Below the pieces are notes generated by a model, which was not told the DNA's origin, made no database searches, and was given only the letters and a program-made list of their open reading frames with translations. Positions 31,304 through 39,520 of a stretch of 44,622 nucleotides of DNA are shown piece by piece; position 1 is the stretch's first letter, and every line of letters starts with the position of its first letter. This DNA comes from an uncultured Desulfovibrio sp. Lineage in GTDB: Bacteria; Desulfobacterota; Desulfovibrionia; Desulfovibrionales; Desulfovibrionaceae. Both the position numbers and the translations under genes were made by a program. Location of the stretch: assembly GCA_934546745.1 (NCBI GenBank), contig CAKTDV010000023.1, positions 1 through 44,622 of the forward strand, written 5' to 3'.

Positions 31304-31867
31304 TCAGGGCAGTTGCCGGTAAGGGGCCTGCCCCGCCTCATAGTAATTCCTCCCCGCGCTGTCGATGACCACAGTGGCGGGAAAGTCCTCAACCTCCAGC
31401 GCCGCCACGGCTTCCGGCCCCAGATCCTCATAGGCCAGCACCGTATAGTTGCGGATGCAGCGGGCGATGAGCGCCCCCGCGCCCCCCACGGCGGCAAGAT
31501 AGGGCACACCATGCGCCTTCATGGCTTCCACCACTTCCGGGCAGCGATAGCCCTTGCCGATCATGCCGCGCAGCCCCTGGGCAAGGAGGGCGGGCGTGTA
31601 GGCGTCCATCCGCCCGGCGGTCGTCGGCCCGGCGGATCCAATGACACGCCCCGGGCGGGCCGGACTGGGGCCGACATAATACACGACCTGCCCGCGCAGA
31701 TCCACGGGAAGGGGTTCCCCTCTGTCCAGCGTTTCCACAAGGCGCCTATGGGCCGCGTCGCGGGCGGCAAGAAGCACACCGGAAACAAGAACCCTGTCGC
31801 CCGCCCGCAGGGATCGGGCCGTCATCCCGTCAAAAGGCGTACGGATGCGCCTGATTGCATCGCTCAT
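31304..31867 (-). CDS. fumB: Fumarate hydratase, beta subunit (class I, two-subunit)
   Basis: The 187-residue C-terminal-domain subunit of an oxygen-sensitive [4Fe-4S] fumarase/tartrate dehydratase. Marks include YYVGPSPARPGRVIGSAGPTTAGRMD (about residues 64-89), IGKGYR and YLAAVGGAGAL. With the alpha subunit encoded just upstream it interconverts malate and fumarate in the reductive or oxidative citrate route that sulfate reducers use for fumarate respiration. Separate alpha and beta genes are usual in anaerobes, against the fused FumA of E. coli. Specificity for fumarate over L-tartrate is inferred, since the two share fold and motif. Confidence 0.9.
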   Translation of the reverse strand: MSDAIRRIRTPFDGMTARSLRAGDRVLVSGVLLAARDAAHRRLVETLDRGEPLPVDLRGQVVYYVGPSPARPGRVIGSAGPTTAGRMDAYTPALLAQGLRGMIGKGYRCPEVVEAMKAHGVPYLAAVGGAGALIARCIRNYTVLAYEDLGPEAVAALEVEDFPATVVIDSAGRNYYEAGQAPYRQLP

Positions 31868-31933
31868 ACGCGGCTCTCCTCCCCCGGCATGTTCTGCCTT
31901 CTTCCCACGGCAACGGCGACCCCGCCCGCGCGC

Positions 31934-32779
31934 CTACAGCACGACTTCGGCATGGCGCGCCGCATGGCAGTTGATATTGACCGCCACAGGCAGCGAGGCG
32001 ATATGGGCCGGTACCCACTCCACATGCACCTTGAGCGCCGTCGTGCGCCCGCCGAGGCCCTGCGGGCCGATGCCCGTGCGGTTAATCATGTCCAGCAGCT
32101 CGTCCTCAAAGGCGGCATAGCGCGGATCGGCGTTGCGGGAACACAGATCCCGGACGGCCGCGCGTTTGGCGCACAGGGCGGCCAGCTCCATGGTGCCGCC
32201 CAGGCCCACGCCCACAACCATGGGCGGACAGGCATTGGGCCCGGCCGCCAGCACGGCGTCCAGCACGACCCCGCGCACACCCTCGATACCGTCGGCGGGC
32301 GTCAGCATCCGGACCACGCTCTTGTTTTCCGATCCGGCCCCCTTGGGCGCCAGACGCAGCCGCAGGCTGTCGCCCGGCACAAGGCGGACATGGAGCACCG
32401 CCGGGGTGTTGTCCCCGGTGTTCCGCCGCTCGAACAGCGGTTCCGCCACGCAGGATTTGCGCAGATAGCCGTCCACGTAGCCGCGCCGCACGCCCTCGTC
32501 GACGGCTTCGGCAAAGCCGCCGCCCACAATGCGCACGTCCTGCCCCACATCGGCGAACACCACCGCCAGTCCCGTGTCCTGACAGAGAGGAACCCGTTCC
32601 TCCGCTGCGATGGCGGCGTTCCGTATGAGCTGCTCCAGAATGTCCCGGCCCACCGGCGACGGTTCTTCCTCCCGCCGCGCGCGCAGGGCCGAACACACGT
32701 CGCCGGGCAACAGGCAACAGGCGTCCACACAGAGCCGGGCCACCGCGGCGCTGATGTCCGCCACATGGATTTCTTTCAT
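31934..32779 (-). CDS. fumA: Fumarate hydratase, alpha subunit (class I, two-subunit)
   Basis: The 281-residue catalytic subunit holding the [4Fe-4S] cluster. Candidate cluster cysteines lie in PLCQDTG (about residue 63), NACPPMVVG and AALCAKRA, in the family's positions. GENKS-like SENKSVV and RTGIGPQGLGGRTTALKV are also conserved. GAGGA precedes ATG 32779. The beta gene follows 66 nt downstream on the same strand and the two should be cotranscribed. The dehydratase cluster has one open iron and is oxygen-labile, fitting an anaerobic host. Confidence 0.92.
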   Translation of the reverse strand: MKEIHVADISAAVARLCVDACCLLPGDVCSALRARREEEPSPVGRDILEQLIRNAAIAAEERVPLCQDTGLAVVFADVGQDVRIVGGGFAEAVDEGVRRGYVDGYLRKSCVAEPLFERRNTGDNTPAVLHVRLVPGDSLRLRLAPKGAGSENKSVVRMLTPADGIEGVRGVVLDAVLAAGPNACPPMVVGVGLGGTMELAALCAKRAAVRDLCSRNADPRYAAFEDELLDMINRTGIGPQGLGGRTTALKVHVEWVPAHIASLPVAVNINCHAARHAEVVL

Positions 32780-33099
32780 GGCAAATCCTCAATGAAAACA
32801 AAGCATTACTCAGAAATATACGTTAAAAAGCGCACCACCTCTTCTTTTGAACGAAAATCAGAAGTTATAGAACTCCCATTAGTATACTTTACAAAAAGAG
32901 AGCGCTAATTAAATAATGATGCCCTATCTTTCCAGCTTCAGCAACATGGAATCTGGCAAAAAGGGCCATTGCAAGGTCTACCATTTCAAGCGTTTTAGAT
33001 ACGACTAGTGATTTTCTTCTTCTGAAACGTGCGAACCAATGCCTTGGGGCCAACATAGACGAGATGTGAAAGAAATTCAATGGGAAGTTTCTGGAATTT
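32780..33099. other. AT-rich 320-bp gap with possible gene remnants
   Basis: Composition drops sharply from the flanking GC-rich genes. On the minus strand an open stretch of 32 codons (32904-32806) reads RSLFVKYTNGSSITSDFRSK then EEVVRFLTYISE and a stop, protein-like but without a start. A different frame just upstream reads LEMVDLAMALFARFHVAEAG. These may be pieces of one decayed gene separated by frameshifts. The fumA promoter should also lie here; none was assigned. Confidence 0.4.
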
Positions 33100-33654
33100 T
33101 CAGAAATCCAGGGCGGGGATGATATCCGCAAGACGGCGGACTTCCCGCAACGCGCCACAGGCGGGCGGGAGGGCCGCCGTAGCGCCGTGCCGCAGGTGAA
33201 AGAGTCTGCCCACACCGGCGGCGATGCCCGCCTCCATATCGGTGACGGCGTCGCCCACGAGGATGGAGCGATGCAGATCAAGGCGGAAATCAGCGGCGGC
33301 CCTGAGCAGCATGCCCGGATGCGGCTTGCGGAGAGGGCTGTCCCGCCGGTAGCGGCCGATGCCGTGTTCTGGATGGCAGGGACAGAAATAGACGGCCGCC
33401 AGGGGCGCGCGCCGGCGGAGAAACTCCCGTTTCATCCAGCGCATGAGCCGCCTGAACTGCCGTTCGTCGTAGTAGCCGCGCCCTATGCCCGACTGATTGG
33501 TGACGACAATGGGCAGAAAGCCGCGTGCCACCGCCGCCGCGGTCAGAGGGAAGATGCCCTCGATAAAATGGACGTCCTGTTTCCGGCGGACATAGCCGTC
33601 GTCCCGGTTGATGACGCCGTCGCGGTCAAGAAAGAGCGCTCTGTGGGTTGTCAT
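33100..33654 (-). CDS. gmhB: HAD-IIIA phosphatase, GmhB-like (heptose 1,7-bisphosphate phosphatase family)
   Basis: A 184-residue HAD hydrolase. Catalytic motif I is FLDRDGVIN (Asp10, Asp12), motif II VTNQSGIGRG (51-60), motif III RKPHPGM with Lys110, and motif IV VGDAVTDMEAG. In the classical enzyme it removes the 7-phosphate in ADP-heptose synthesis for lipopolysaccharide. The structural zinc loop is abnormal: CPCHPEHG keeps the first ligand pair, but the two Cys normally just before RKPHPGM are replaced by Ser and Leu (residues 105-108, DSPL). Zinc binding is therefore doubtful, and a related histidinol-phosphate or other sugar-phosphate activity is possible. Adjacent to mltA, so cell-envelope context is maintained. 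Confidence 0.8.
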   Translation of the reverse strand: MTTHRALFLDRDGVINRDDGYVRRKQDVHFIEGIFPLTAAAVARGFLPIVVTNQSGIGRGYYDERQFRRLMRWMKREFLRRRAPLAAVYFCPCHPEHGIGRYRRDSPLRKPHPGMLLRAAADFRLDLHRSILVGDAVTDMEAGIAAGVGRLFHLRHGATAALPPACGALREVRRLADIIPALDF

Positions 33655-33745
33655 GGGCCCGCCTGTGCATGTTTCCGCCGGGGTACGGGGCGGGGGCGCG
33701 CGCTCCCGCCGCCGTTGCCGCCGGCAAAGGGGAAGGGGGAAGTGG

Positions 33746-34924
33746 TCAGGGCGTCTGCCGGGCGGCGTCTTCCTTCAGCAGCAGAACCCAGGCGGGGCCT
33801 CTGGCGTCAAGATGGCTGGCGACATAGTCCGCGCGCTGGCCGTCGCCGCAGAAAATGTCGATGCGCCGCTCCCTGATGGCCCCGCCGACGTCCTGCGCAA
33901 GGCCTATTCCCCGCATGGGAACGGAACCGCGCGCCGCGTCGGGGGCGTTGACGCCATAGGCGACGATGGCCCCCAGGGGGATGTAGGCGCGGTCTGTGGC
34001 AAGGGAGATCCAGTCGTCGACGACCTGCCCCATGGCCCCGGTGGGGCCGCGCCCGCCGAATTTGAAGAACACGTAGCTGGGGTTTTCGAGAAGGATTTCC
34101 CAGACGCGGCCGGGGTTGTTTCTGAACCATTCGCGCTGTTCAAAGATGTCTCCGCGTCTGAGGAGGCCCTTTTCGCGCATGATGCGGCCGGAACTTTTGT
34201 ATTTATGGCCGTTTTGTCCGTCGTAATTGACGAAGGCCTGGGTGCCGTCGTCAAAGAGCAGGCGTCCGGAACCCTGTATCTCAAGAAAGAAGACGTCCAC
34301 GGGATCCGCCGCCCAGGCCAGCTCGAGATTTTTTCCGGCGAGGATGCCCGTCGTCTCAATGGTCCGGCGATCATGGTAACGGCCGCGCCGGGCGCGGACG
34401 CGGGCAAGATCGGGCGGGCGTTTGTAGATGGGGTGTTCGTAGCCGGGCTTGCGTGTGCGGCTGGCGCGCACGACGGGTTCGTAATATCCGGAATAGGCGA
34501 TGCCGCCGGGTACGGCGACCCAGCGGAAGCGCTGGAGCAGAAGCCCCGGATCGGCGTCGAGCAGGGGGAGCATGGCGCGCAGCTCCTCAAGGGAACGGCC
34601 CAGTTCCCCCCAGGTGACGCGCAGTCCGGGGCGGCTGGCGGCAACGCCGCCCGCCGGTTTCGATTTGACATAGGCCAGCGATTTTCGCAGACTGGGAGCA
34701 AGATCGGTCCAGGATGTCAGTTCCTGGTTTTGTGGGGCGAGACGCCGCGCGAAGAACTCCGGGCTTTCCATGCTCACCGCCGGCCCGGGCGGGGCGGGCG
34801 GCACCTCCGGCGGCGCGGCGTGCCGGGAGGCGCAGCCGTTGAGGGTTGCTGTCAGAACAAGGGCGCATACCGTGCGCATACCCGTGCGGAGCGGGGCGCA
34901 ACGCAGGGGAGCAGTACGATGCAT
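33746..34924 (-). CDS. mltA: Membrane-bound lytic murein transglycosylase A
   Basis: Outer-membrane lipoprotein that cleaves peptidoglycan glycan strands with 1,6-anhydro product formation. The 392-residue frame has a signal region ending LTATLNGC (lipobox Cys31), the MltA domain (SGYYEPVVRASRTR...; LELAWAADPVDVFFLEIQGSGRL; FVNYDGQNGHKYKSSGR) and the 3D domain IGLAQDVGGAIRERRIDIFCGDG with the catalytic Asp in AQD. The start is uncertain. ATG 34924 gives a basic n-region but only a weak ribosome site; ATG 34879 gives a short signal peptide without any. The 34924 codon overlaps the thioesterase start on the other strand in the palindrome ATGCAT. Confidence 0.88.
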   Translation of the reverse strand: MHRTAPLRCAPLRTGMRTVCALVLTATLNGCASRHAAPPEVPPAPPGPAVSMESPEFFARRLAPQNQELTSWTDLAPSLRKSLAYVKSKPAGGVAASRPGLRVTWGELGRSLEELRAMLPLLDADPGLLLQRFRWVAVPGGIAYSGYYEPVVRASRTRKPGYEHPIYKRPPDLARVRARRGRYHDRRTIETTGILAGKNLELAWAADPVDVFFLEIQGSGRLLFDDGTQAFVNYDGQNGHKYKSSGRIMREKGLLRRGDIFEQREWFRNNPGRVWEILLENPSYVFFKFGGRGPTGAMGQVVDDWISLATDRAYIPLGAIVAYGVNAPDAARGSVPMRGIGLAQDVGGAIRERRIDIFCGDGQRADYVASHLDARGPAWVLLLKEDAARQTP

Positions 34925-35344
34925 AGGGAATTTCCGACCCCCGCCATCTGGTTTTCCCATCGCGTGTCCTATGGCGAAACGGACACTATGGGCGTTTTGT
35001 ACTATGCGGAATATCTGCATATTTTTGAGCGCGCCCGCGGCGAATACATTCGCGCGCTGGGCATGAGCTATGCGGATGTGGAGCGCCGCGGGGTGTTTTT
35101 GCCTGTACGCGAGGCGCAATGCCGGTACCGTTCCTCCGCGCGCTACGACGATATGGTGTGTGTGCATACGGCCATCGGCGAATGGGGGCGCGCCTCCCTC
35201 AAGTTTATATATGAGATGCGCTCCGGCGACAAGACGCGTGTGCTGGCCACGGGCATGACGCAGCATGCGCTTGTCAATGGCGAGGGGCGGCCCATTGCCG
35301 TGCCCGGCTGGTTCCGGGAGCTTTGCGGCGGCGAACGGCGCTGA
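34919..35344 (+). CDS. YbgC-type acyl-CoA thioesterase (hotdog fold)
   Basis: A 141-residue 4HBT-family enzyme. The N-terminal SHRVSYGETDTMGVLYYAEYLHIFERARGEY (written here in part: GETDTMGVLYYAEYL) contains the catalytic Asp and the helix of the hotdog fold. SSARYDDMVCVHTAI and LATGMTQHALVNGEGRP are further strand motifs. YbgC-like thioesterases associate with the Tol-Pal system or phospholipid turnover; none of those genes is adjacent. AGGGGAG precedes ATG 34919. Divergent from mltA with overlapping start region. Confidence 0.88.
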   Translation: MHREFPTPAIWFSHRVSYGETDTMGVLYYAEYLHIFERARGEYIRALGMSYADVERRGVFLPVREAQCRYRSSARYDDMVCVHTAIGEWGRASLKFIYEMRSGDKTRVLATGMTQHALVNGEGRPIAVPGWFRELCGGERR

Positions 35345-35355
35345 CGCCTCCGGCG

Positions 35356-35901
35356 CTAGAAGGGCGTGTGGCCGGCAAAGCGGCGGCGGTATTCGGGCGC
35401 TTCCCCGTCAAAGAGGGGGCCGCCGCGCAGGAACTGATCCATGCGGCGCATGAGGGCCTCCATGGAGGGGAAATCCTCGCCGCGATCGTCGTTCCAGATC
35501 CTCCAGAGGCCGGAGCCGTGCGCGCCGCAATGGGCGCTGCGGCTGTGCCACTGGACGGAAGGCAGGCTCTCGCGGCGGACAAAGCCGAGATGCAGCGGCC
35601 CGGCGGGCGTCTGAAAAAGGATGCTCCCCGCGCGCAGCGCGTCTTCCCGCGCGTTCAGACCGTAGCCTTCGGGATGGCCCGCAAGGCGCAGCAGATCCTC
35701 AAGTCCGGCATGGACGATGTGCAGCCGCTCCCGGGAAGGCATCCGGAAGGCGGCGGCGTCCATTTCCCTTTCCTGTTTCTGGAAGTCGGCGTCGCGCCGC
35801 GCGCGGTAGCCGTCAAGCGAGAGGCCGCGGCGGCGCGTGATGCGGAAGCTGATGAGGAGGGCGGCAAAGCCGGTAACACCGATAATGGCCCACATAAGCA
35901 T
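35356..35901 (-). CDS. Membrane-anchored protein of unknown function
   Basis: A 181-residue protein with one N-terminal transmembrane helix (MLMWAIIGVTGFAALLISF) followed by a basic cluster ITRRRG, predicting a cytosolic body. The remainder, with RLHIVHAGLEDLLRLAGHPEGYGLN and LGFVRRESLPSVQWHSRSAHC, is mixed alpha/beta and has no motif I recognise. AAAGGAG precedes ATG 35901. It converges with the thioesterase gene with only 11 nt between stops. Upstream lies the EF-G-like gene in the opposite direction, so this gene has its own promoter. Confidence 0.65.
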   Translation of the reverse strand: MLMWAIIGVTGFAALLISFRITRRRGLSLDGYRARRDADFQKQEREMDAAAFRMPSRERLHIVHAGLEDLLRLAGHPEGYGLNAREDALRAGSILFQTPAGPLHLGFVRRESLPSVQWHSRSAHCGAHGSGLWRIWNDDRGEDFPSMEALMRRMDQFLRGGPLFDGEAPEYRRRFAGHTPF

Positions 35902-36131
35902 GGAATACGCTCCTTTCCGGGGAAGTCCCCGGCGGAAGGCCGGGCCTTCCGCCGCGCCTCCTTTTGTGGGGCGTTCGGCCCCGCAAGTCAAGCCGCGCGG
36001 CCCCCTTCCCTTTTCGCCTGCGACGCGCTATGGTGAAACCACGGTGCGAAGGAGCGTGGCTCCCGTACCTTTCCCTTGTCGTTCACCCGGCGCGGCGCTG
36101 CCCGCCATATCGCAATAAAGGGAGTAAATCG

Positions 36132-38186
36132 ATGTCCAACCTGGAGACCCAACGCACTTTTGCCCTTGTGGGTACCGGCGGCTGCGGCAAGACGTCGCTG
36201 GCGGAAATGCTGCTTTTTGACGCGCGGGCCATCAGCCGCATGGGAGCCATCGAGGACGGCGGTACCAGCCTGGATTACGAGCCCGAGGAAATCCGCCGTC
36301 GCGGTTCCATCCAGCCCGCGTGCGCGACCTATCTGTGGAACGGGAACCGTCATTTCCTGCTGGACATTCCCGGCGACGGCAACTTTACCGGCGATATGGA
36401 CTATCTGCTCACAGGGGTGGACGGCGTTCTGTTCGTCATTGACGCCGTGGACGGCGTGCGGCCGCTGACCAGGAAATTCTGGCAGTCCGTGCGCGACGCC
36501 CGCCTGCCCGCCATCATCGCCATCAACAAGATGGATCGCGATCGCGCGGACTTCCAGATGGCCTTCGACAGTCTGTCGTCGCTGGGCATACGGCCCGTCG
36601 CCCTGCAACTCCCCATCCGCAGGGGCGAGGACTTCGCGGGCTACGTGGACGTGCTGGAGGGCAGGGCCCTGTTCTTTGGCCCGGACGGCGGCCTCACCGA
36701 AGGGGAGATTCCCGCCGAGCTGGCTGACGACGCGGCCCTGCTGCGCGACGTGGCCGTGGAAAACATCGCGGAAAGCGATGAGACGCTCATGGAACAGTAT
36801 CTGGAGGAAGGCAGCCTTGATCCGGAAGCCCTGGCCGCCGGCCTGCGCGCGGGCGTGCTCAGCGGCGGGCTTGCGCCGGTGCTGGTCTGCGCCGCCCTGC
36901 GGGACAGGGGCGGCCGCGTTCTTCTGGACGCCGTGCAGCGCCTGCTGCCGTCGCCGCTGGAGCGTCCCGCCTTTGTGGACGCGGCGGGCGCGGAACATAC
37001 GGCGGATCCGGACGCGCCGGTCTCCGCCTTTGTGTTCAAGACGCTGAGCGATCCCTTCACGGGCCAGCTCTCCCTGCTGCGTATCCTTTCCGGTACCGTC
37101 AGGGGCGACGCCACGCTGAGGAACATGCGTTCCGGTGAGAACGAACGTCTGGGCAACCTCCTCTATCTCAACGGCAAGACGCAGATCCCGTGCAAGGAGG
37201 AGGCCGGCCCGGGCGCCATCGTGGCCGTGGCCAAGCTGAAAAACACCCGCACCGGCGATACGCTGTGCGATGGGAAGGCTCCCTTTGTCCTGCCTTTGCC
37301 TTCCCTGCCGCCGCAGCTCATCACCTATGCGCTGGCCCCCAGGGAAAAGGGCGACGAGGACAAGGTCTACGCCGCCATACAGCGCCTGCTGGACGAGGAC
37401 ATCACCCTGCGTCTGGCCCGCGATGAGGAAAACGGCGATATTCTGCTTTCCGGCATGGGGCAGCTGCATATTGAGCTGTCTGTGGAAAAGGCAAAACGCC
37501 GCTACAAGGTCGATATTGTCCTCAAGACGCCCAGGGTGCCCTACCGGGAGACCGTGCGCGGCAAATGCCAGGTGCAGGGCCGCCACAAGAAACAGTCCGG
37601 CGGCCGGGGCCAGTTCGGCGACTGCTGGATTGAGCTGGAAGGATTGCCGCGCGGCGCGGGCTACGTCTTTGAGGACGCCATCGTGGGCGGCGTGATTCCC
37701 CGGCAGTACATTCCCGCCATTGACAAGGGCATTCAGGAAGCGGCGGCGCGCGGGTTCCTTGCCGGTTGCCAGGTGGTGGATTTCCGCGTCAGGCTCTACG
37801 ACGGCAGCTACCATACCGTGGACTCCTCGGAAATGGCCTTCAAGGTGGCCGGTTCGCTGGCCTTCAGAAAAGCCGTGGAAAGCCTCAAGGCCGTGCTGCT
37901 CGAGCCCATCGTGCTGCTGACCGTGTCCGTGCCCGACGAAAGCATGGGCGACGTCATCGGCGATCTTTCCTCCCGTCGCGGCAAGGTTCTCGGCTCCGAC
38001 TCCGCGGGCGGCGTGACGGAAATCAAGGCCCATGTGCCCATGAGCGAGGTGCTGCGCTACGCCCCGGATCTGCGGTCCATGACAGCCGGGCAGGGTTTCT
38101 TCACCATGGAATTTGCCCATTATGAGGAAGCGCCGCAGCCCGTTGCCGACAAGGTCATCGCCGAGCACAGACAGGCCGCCGGATAG
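36132..38186 (+). CDS. EF-G-like translational GTPase with atypical switch II
   Basis: A 684-residue paralogue of elongation factor G. G1 GTGGCGKT is at 14-21 and G4 NKMD at 132-135. Domains II to V follow (ETVRGKCQVQGRHKKQSGGRGQFGDC marks domain IV; ITEIKAHVPMSEVLRYAPDLRSMTAGQG marks domain V, positions approximate). Two switches differ from canonical EF-G: the GITI region reads RGSIQPACATYL, and G3 is DIPGD (78-82), so the catalytic His is an Asp. A second EF-G usually coexists in such genomes; this copy may work in recycling, stress or with a slower GTPase. GGGAG precedes the ATG. It has its own terminator, with no str operon genes nearby. Confidence 0.88.
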   Translation: MSNLETQRTFALVGTGGCGKTSLAEMLLFDARAISRMGAIEDGGTSLDYEPEEIRRRGSIQPACATYLWNGNRHFLLDIPGDGNFTGDMDYLLTGVDGVLFVIDAVDGVRPLTRKFWQSVRDARLPAIIAINKMDRDRADFQMAFDSLSSLGIRPVALQLPIRRGEDFAGYVDVLEGRALFFGPDGGLTEGEIPAELADDAALLRDVAVENIAESDETLMEQYLEEGSLDPEALAAGLRAGVLSGGLAPVLVCAALRDRGGRVLLDAVQRLLPSPLERPAFVDAAGAEHTADPDAPVSAFVFKTLSDPFTGQLSLLRILSGTVRGDATLRNMRSGENERLGNLLYLNGKTQIPCKEEAGPGAIVAVAKLKNTRTGDTLCDGKAPFVLPLPSLPPQLITYALAPREKGDEDKVYAAIQRLLDEDITLRLARDEENGDILLSGMGQLHIELSVEKAKRRYKVDIVLKTPRVPYRETVRGKCQVQGRHKKQSGGRGQFGDCWIELEGLPRGAGYVFEDAIVGGVIPRQYIPAIDKGIQEAAARGFLAGCQVVDFRVRLYDGSYHTVDSSEMAFKVAGSLAFRKAVESLKAVLLEPIVLLTVSVPDESMGDVIGDLSSRRGKVLGSDSAGGVTEIKAHVPMSEVLRYAPDLRSMTAGQGFFTMEFAHYEEAPQPVADKVIAEHRQAAG

Positions 38187-38250
38187 CTTCCGGCGGAGGG
38201 GTCACGCTGAAGACCTGATCCCTTCGCGGCAGAGAAAACGAGAGTGCGAA

Positions 38251-38275
38251 AGCCCGCTCCCTGAGCGGGCTTTTT
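38251..38275 (+). terminator. Rho-independent terminator after the EF-G-like gene
   Basis: AGCCCGCTC and GAGCGGGCT form a 9-bp stem around CCT(G), followed by TTTTTGT. Confidence 0.9.
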
Positions 38276-38303
38276 GTATACACGGAAGCACGTCTGGCGG
38301 GGA

Positions 38304-38334
38304 CAAAAAAAGCCTCCGTGCAATCACGGAGGCT
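38304..38334 (-). terminator. Rho-independent terminator of tRNA-Lys
   Basis: On the minus strand AGCCTCCGTG pairs with CACGGAGGCT around ATTG, then a T7 run (complement of 38304-38310). Lies 12 nt past the tRNA 3' end. Confidence 0.88.
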
Positions 38335-38345
38335 TTATTGTTTTC

Positions 38346-38421
<76 letters not shown>

Positions 38422-38442
38422 GCAACGCCTTGCGTGAAAAGA

Positions 38443-38471
38443 GTTCTACGCGACAGCCCCGCTTCTGTCAA
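38443..38471 (-). promoter_or_regulatory. Sigma-70 promoter of tRNA-Lys
   Basis: On the minus strand TTGACA (38471-38466) and TAGAAC (38448-38443) are 17 nt apart, 21 nt before the tRNA 5' end. Confidence 0.8.
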
Positions 38472-38492
38472 GACCATTGCGCCCAGAATTTT

Positions 38493-39368
38493 TTATTTCC
38501 CCCTGCGTTTTTTCTCGCTGATCAGAACGCCCGCCACGATGCAGGCCGCGCCCAGCAGGGCGGGGAGGGGCAGGCGGTCGCCCGTGAGGCGTCCGAACAC
38601 GCCGCCCCAGACAGGTTCGCTGGCATAGATGAGCGTCGCGCGGGTCGGCGAGACGGATCGCTGCGCCCAGTTCATGGTCAGCTGGATGAGGGCCGTGACA
38701 AGGCCCAGCCCCGCCGCAAGGGCAAGCGCCAGGGAAAGATGGGCGGCGGGGAGCTCCTCACCCGCCACAGGCAGGAGAAGAAGGGAAAGCAGCGCCGCCG
38801 TCAGAAGCTGCGTGAAGGTGACGCACGGAAGCTGTACCCGTCCGGCGAAAAAGCCGATGAGGACGATTTCCCCGGCAAACACCACGGCGCCGCACAGTGT
38901 CGCCACATCCCCCCGTCCGGGAAGGCCGCCGGCATTGCCCGGCCCGGCCATGAGCAGCAGCCCCGCAAACGCGAGGGAAACCCCGATCCAGTTCATGAGC
39001 GACGGGGGACGCCGCAGAAACAGCCACTGCATGAGCGGCACGAGCGGCACATAGAGCGCGGTGAGAAAGGCCGAACGGCTGCTGCTGATGGTCTGAAGGC
39101 CGTATGTCTGCAAAAAGTAGCCGAGAAAGGCCACGACCCCGATGCAGATGCCCGCGAAGACGTCGTGCGGCGCGGCCTCGCGCAGGGCTTTGCGGAAACA
39201 GATGCCCAGCGCCAGCGCCGCGAAGAGGAAGCGGCAGCCCACAAAGAAAAACGGGCCGCAGATCGTCAGCGCGAAGTGGATGAGGGGAAAGGTGCCGCCC
39301 CAAAACATGGTGATGGCAAGAAGGGCCAGTTCCTGACGGCGAAACGGTGGGAAAGAGAGGCGCGGCAT
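38493..39368 (-). CDS. DMT-superfamily transporter (EamA type)
   Basis: A 291-residue inner-membrane protein with ten predicted helices in two EamA repeats. The first begins LALLAITMFWGGTFPLIHFAL, and the second includes LCGAVVFAGEIVLIGFFAG and ATLIYASEPVWGGVFGRLTG, the latter containing the conserved YxEPVWA-like end of the family. Members export or exchange small metabolites such as amino acids; the substrate cannot be read from sequence. GGAGG lies before ATG 39368; the longer open frame to 39698 overlaps folC and is not coding. Divergent from folC with 152 nt between them. Confidence 0.87.
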   Translation of the reverse strand: MPRLSFPPFRRQELALLAITMFWGGTFPLIHFALTICGPFFFVGCRFLFAALALGICFRKALREAAPHDVFAGICIGVVAFLGYFLQTYGLQTISSSRSAFLTALYVPLVPLMQWLFLRRPPSLMNWIGVSLAFAGLLLMAGPGNAGGLPGRGDVATLCGAVVFAGEIVLIGFFAGRVQLPCVTFTQLLTAALLSLLLLPVAGEELPAAHLSLALALAAGLGLVTALIQLTMNWAQRSVSPTRATLIYASEPVWGGVFGRLTGDRLPLPALLGAACIVAGVLISEKKRRGK

Positions 39369-39485
39369 GGGAAAAAACCTCCGTGAAACGGCGCGGGGCG
39401 CGGAAGTCGTTGTGGTGGAAGGAGTTCTAGGGAATTTGCCTTCCTGACGCAAGCGTTCCCGCCGTACCGCCGCGCGCGATCCCCT

Positions 39486-39514
39486 TTGGCAACGCCCACG
39501 GGTTCTGCTACACT
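39486..39514 (+). promoter_or_regulatory. Sigma-70 promoter predicting leaderless folC mRNA
   Basis: TTGGCA (39486-39491) and TACACT (39509-39514) are 17 nt apart. Only GCCTCC separates the -10 box from ATG 39521, so transcription should start at the A of the start codon. No Shine-Dalgarno is present. Confidence 0.65.
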
Positions 39515-39520
39515 GCCTCC

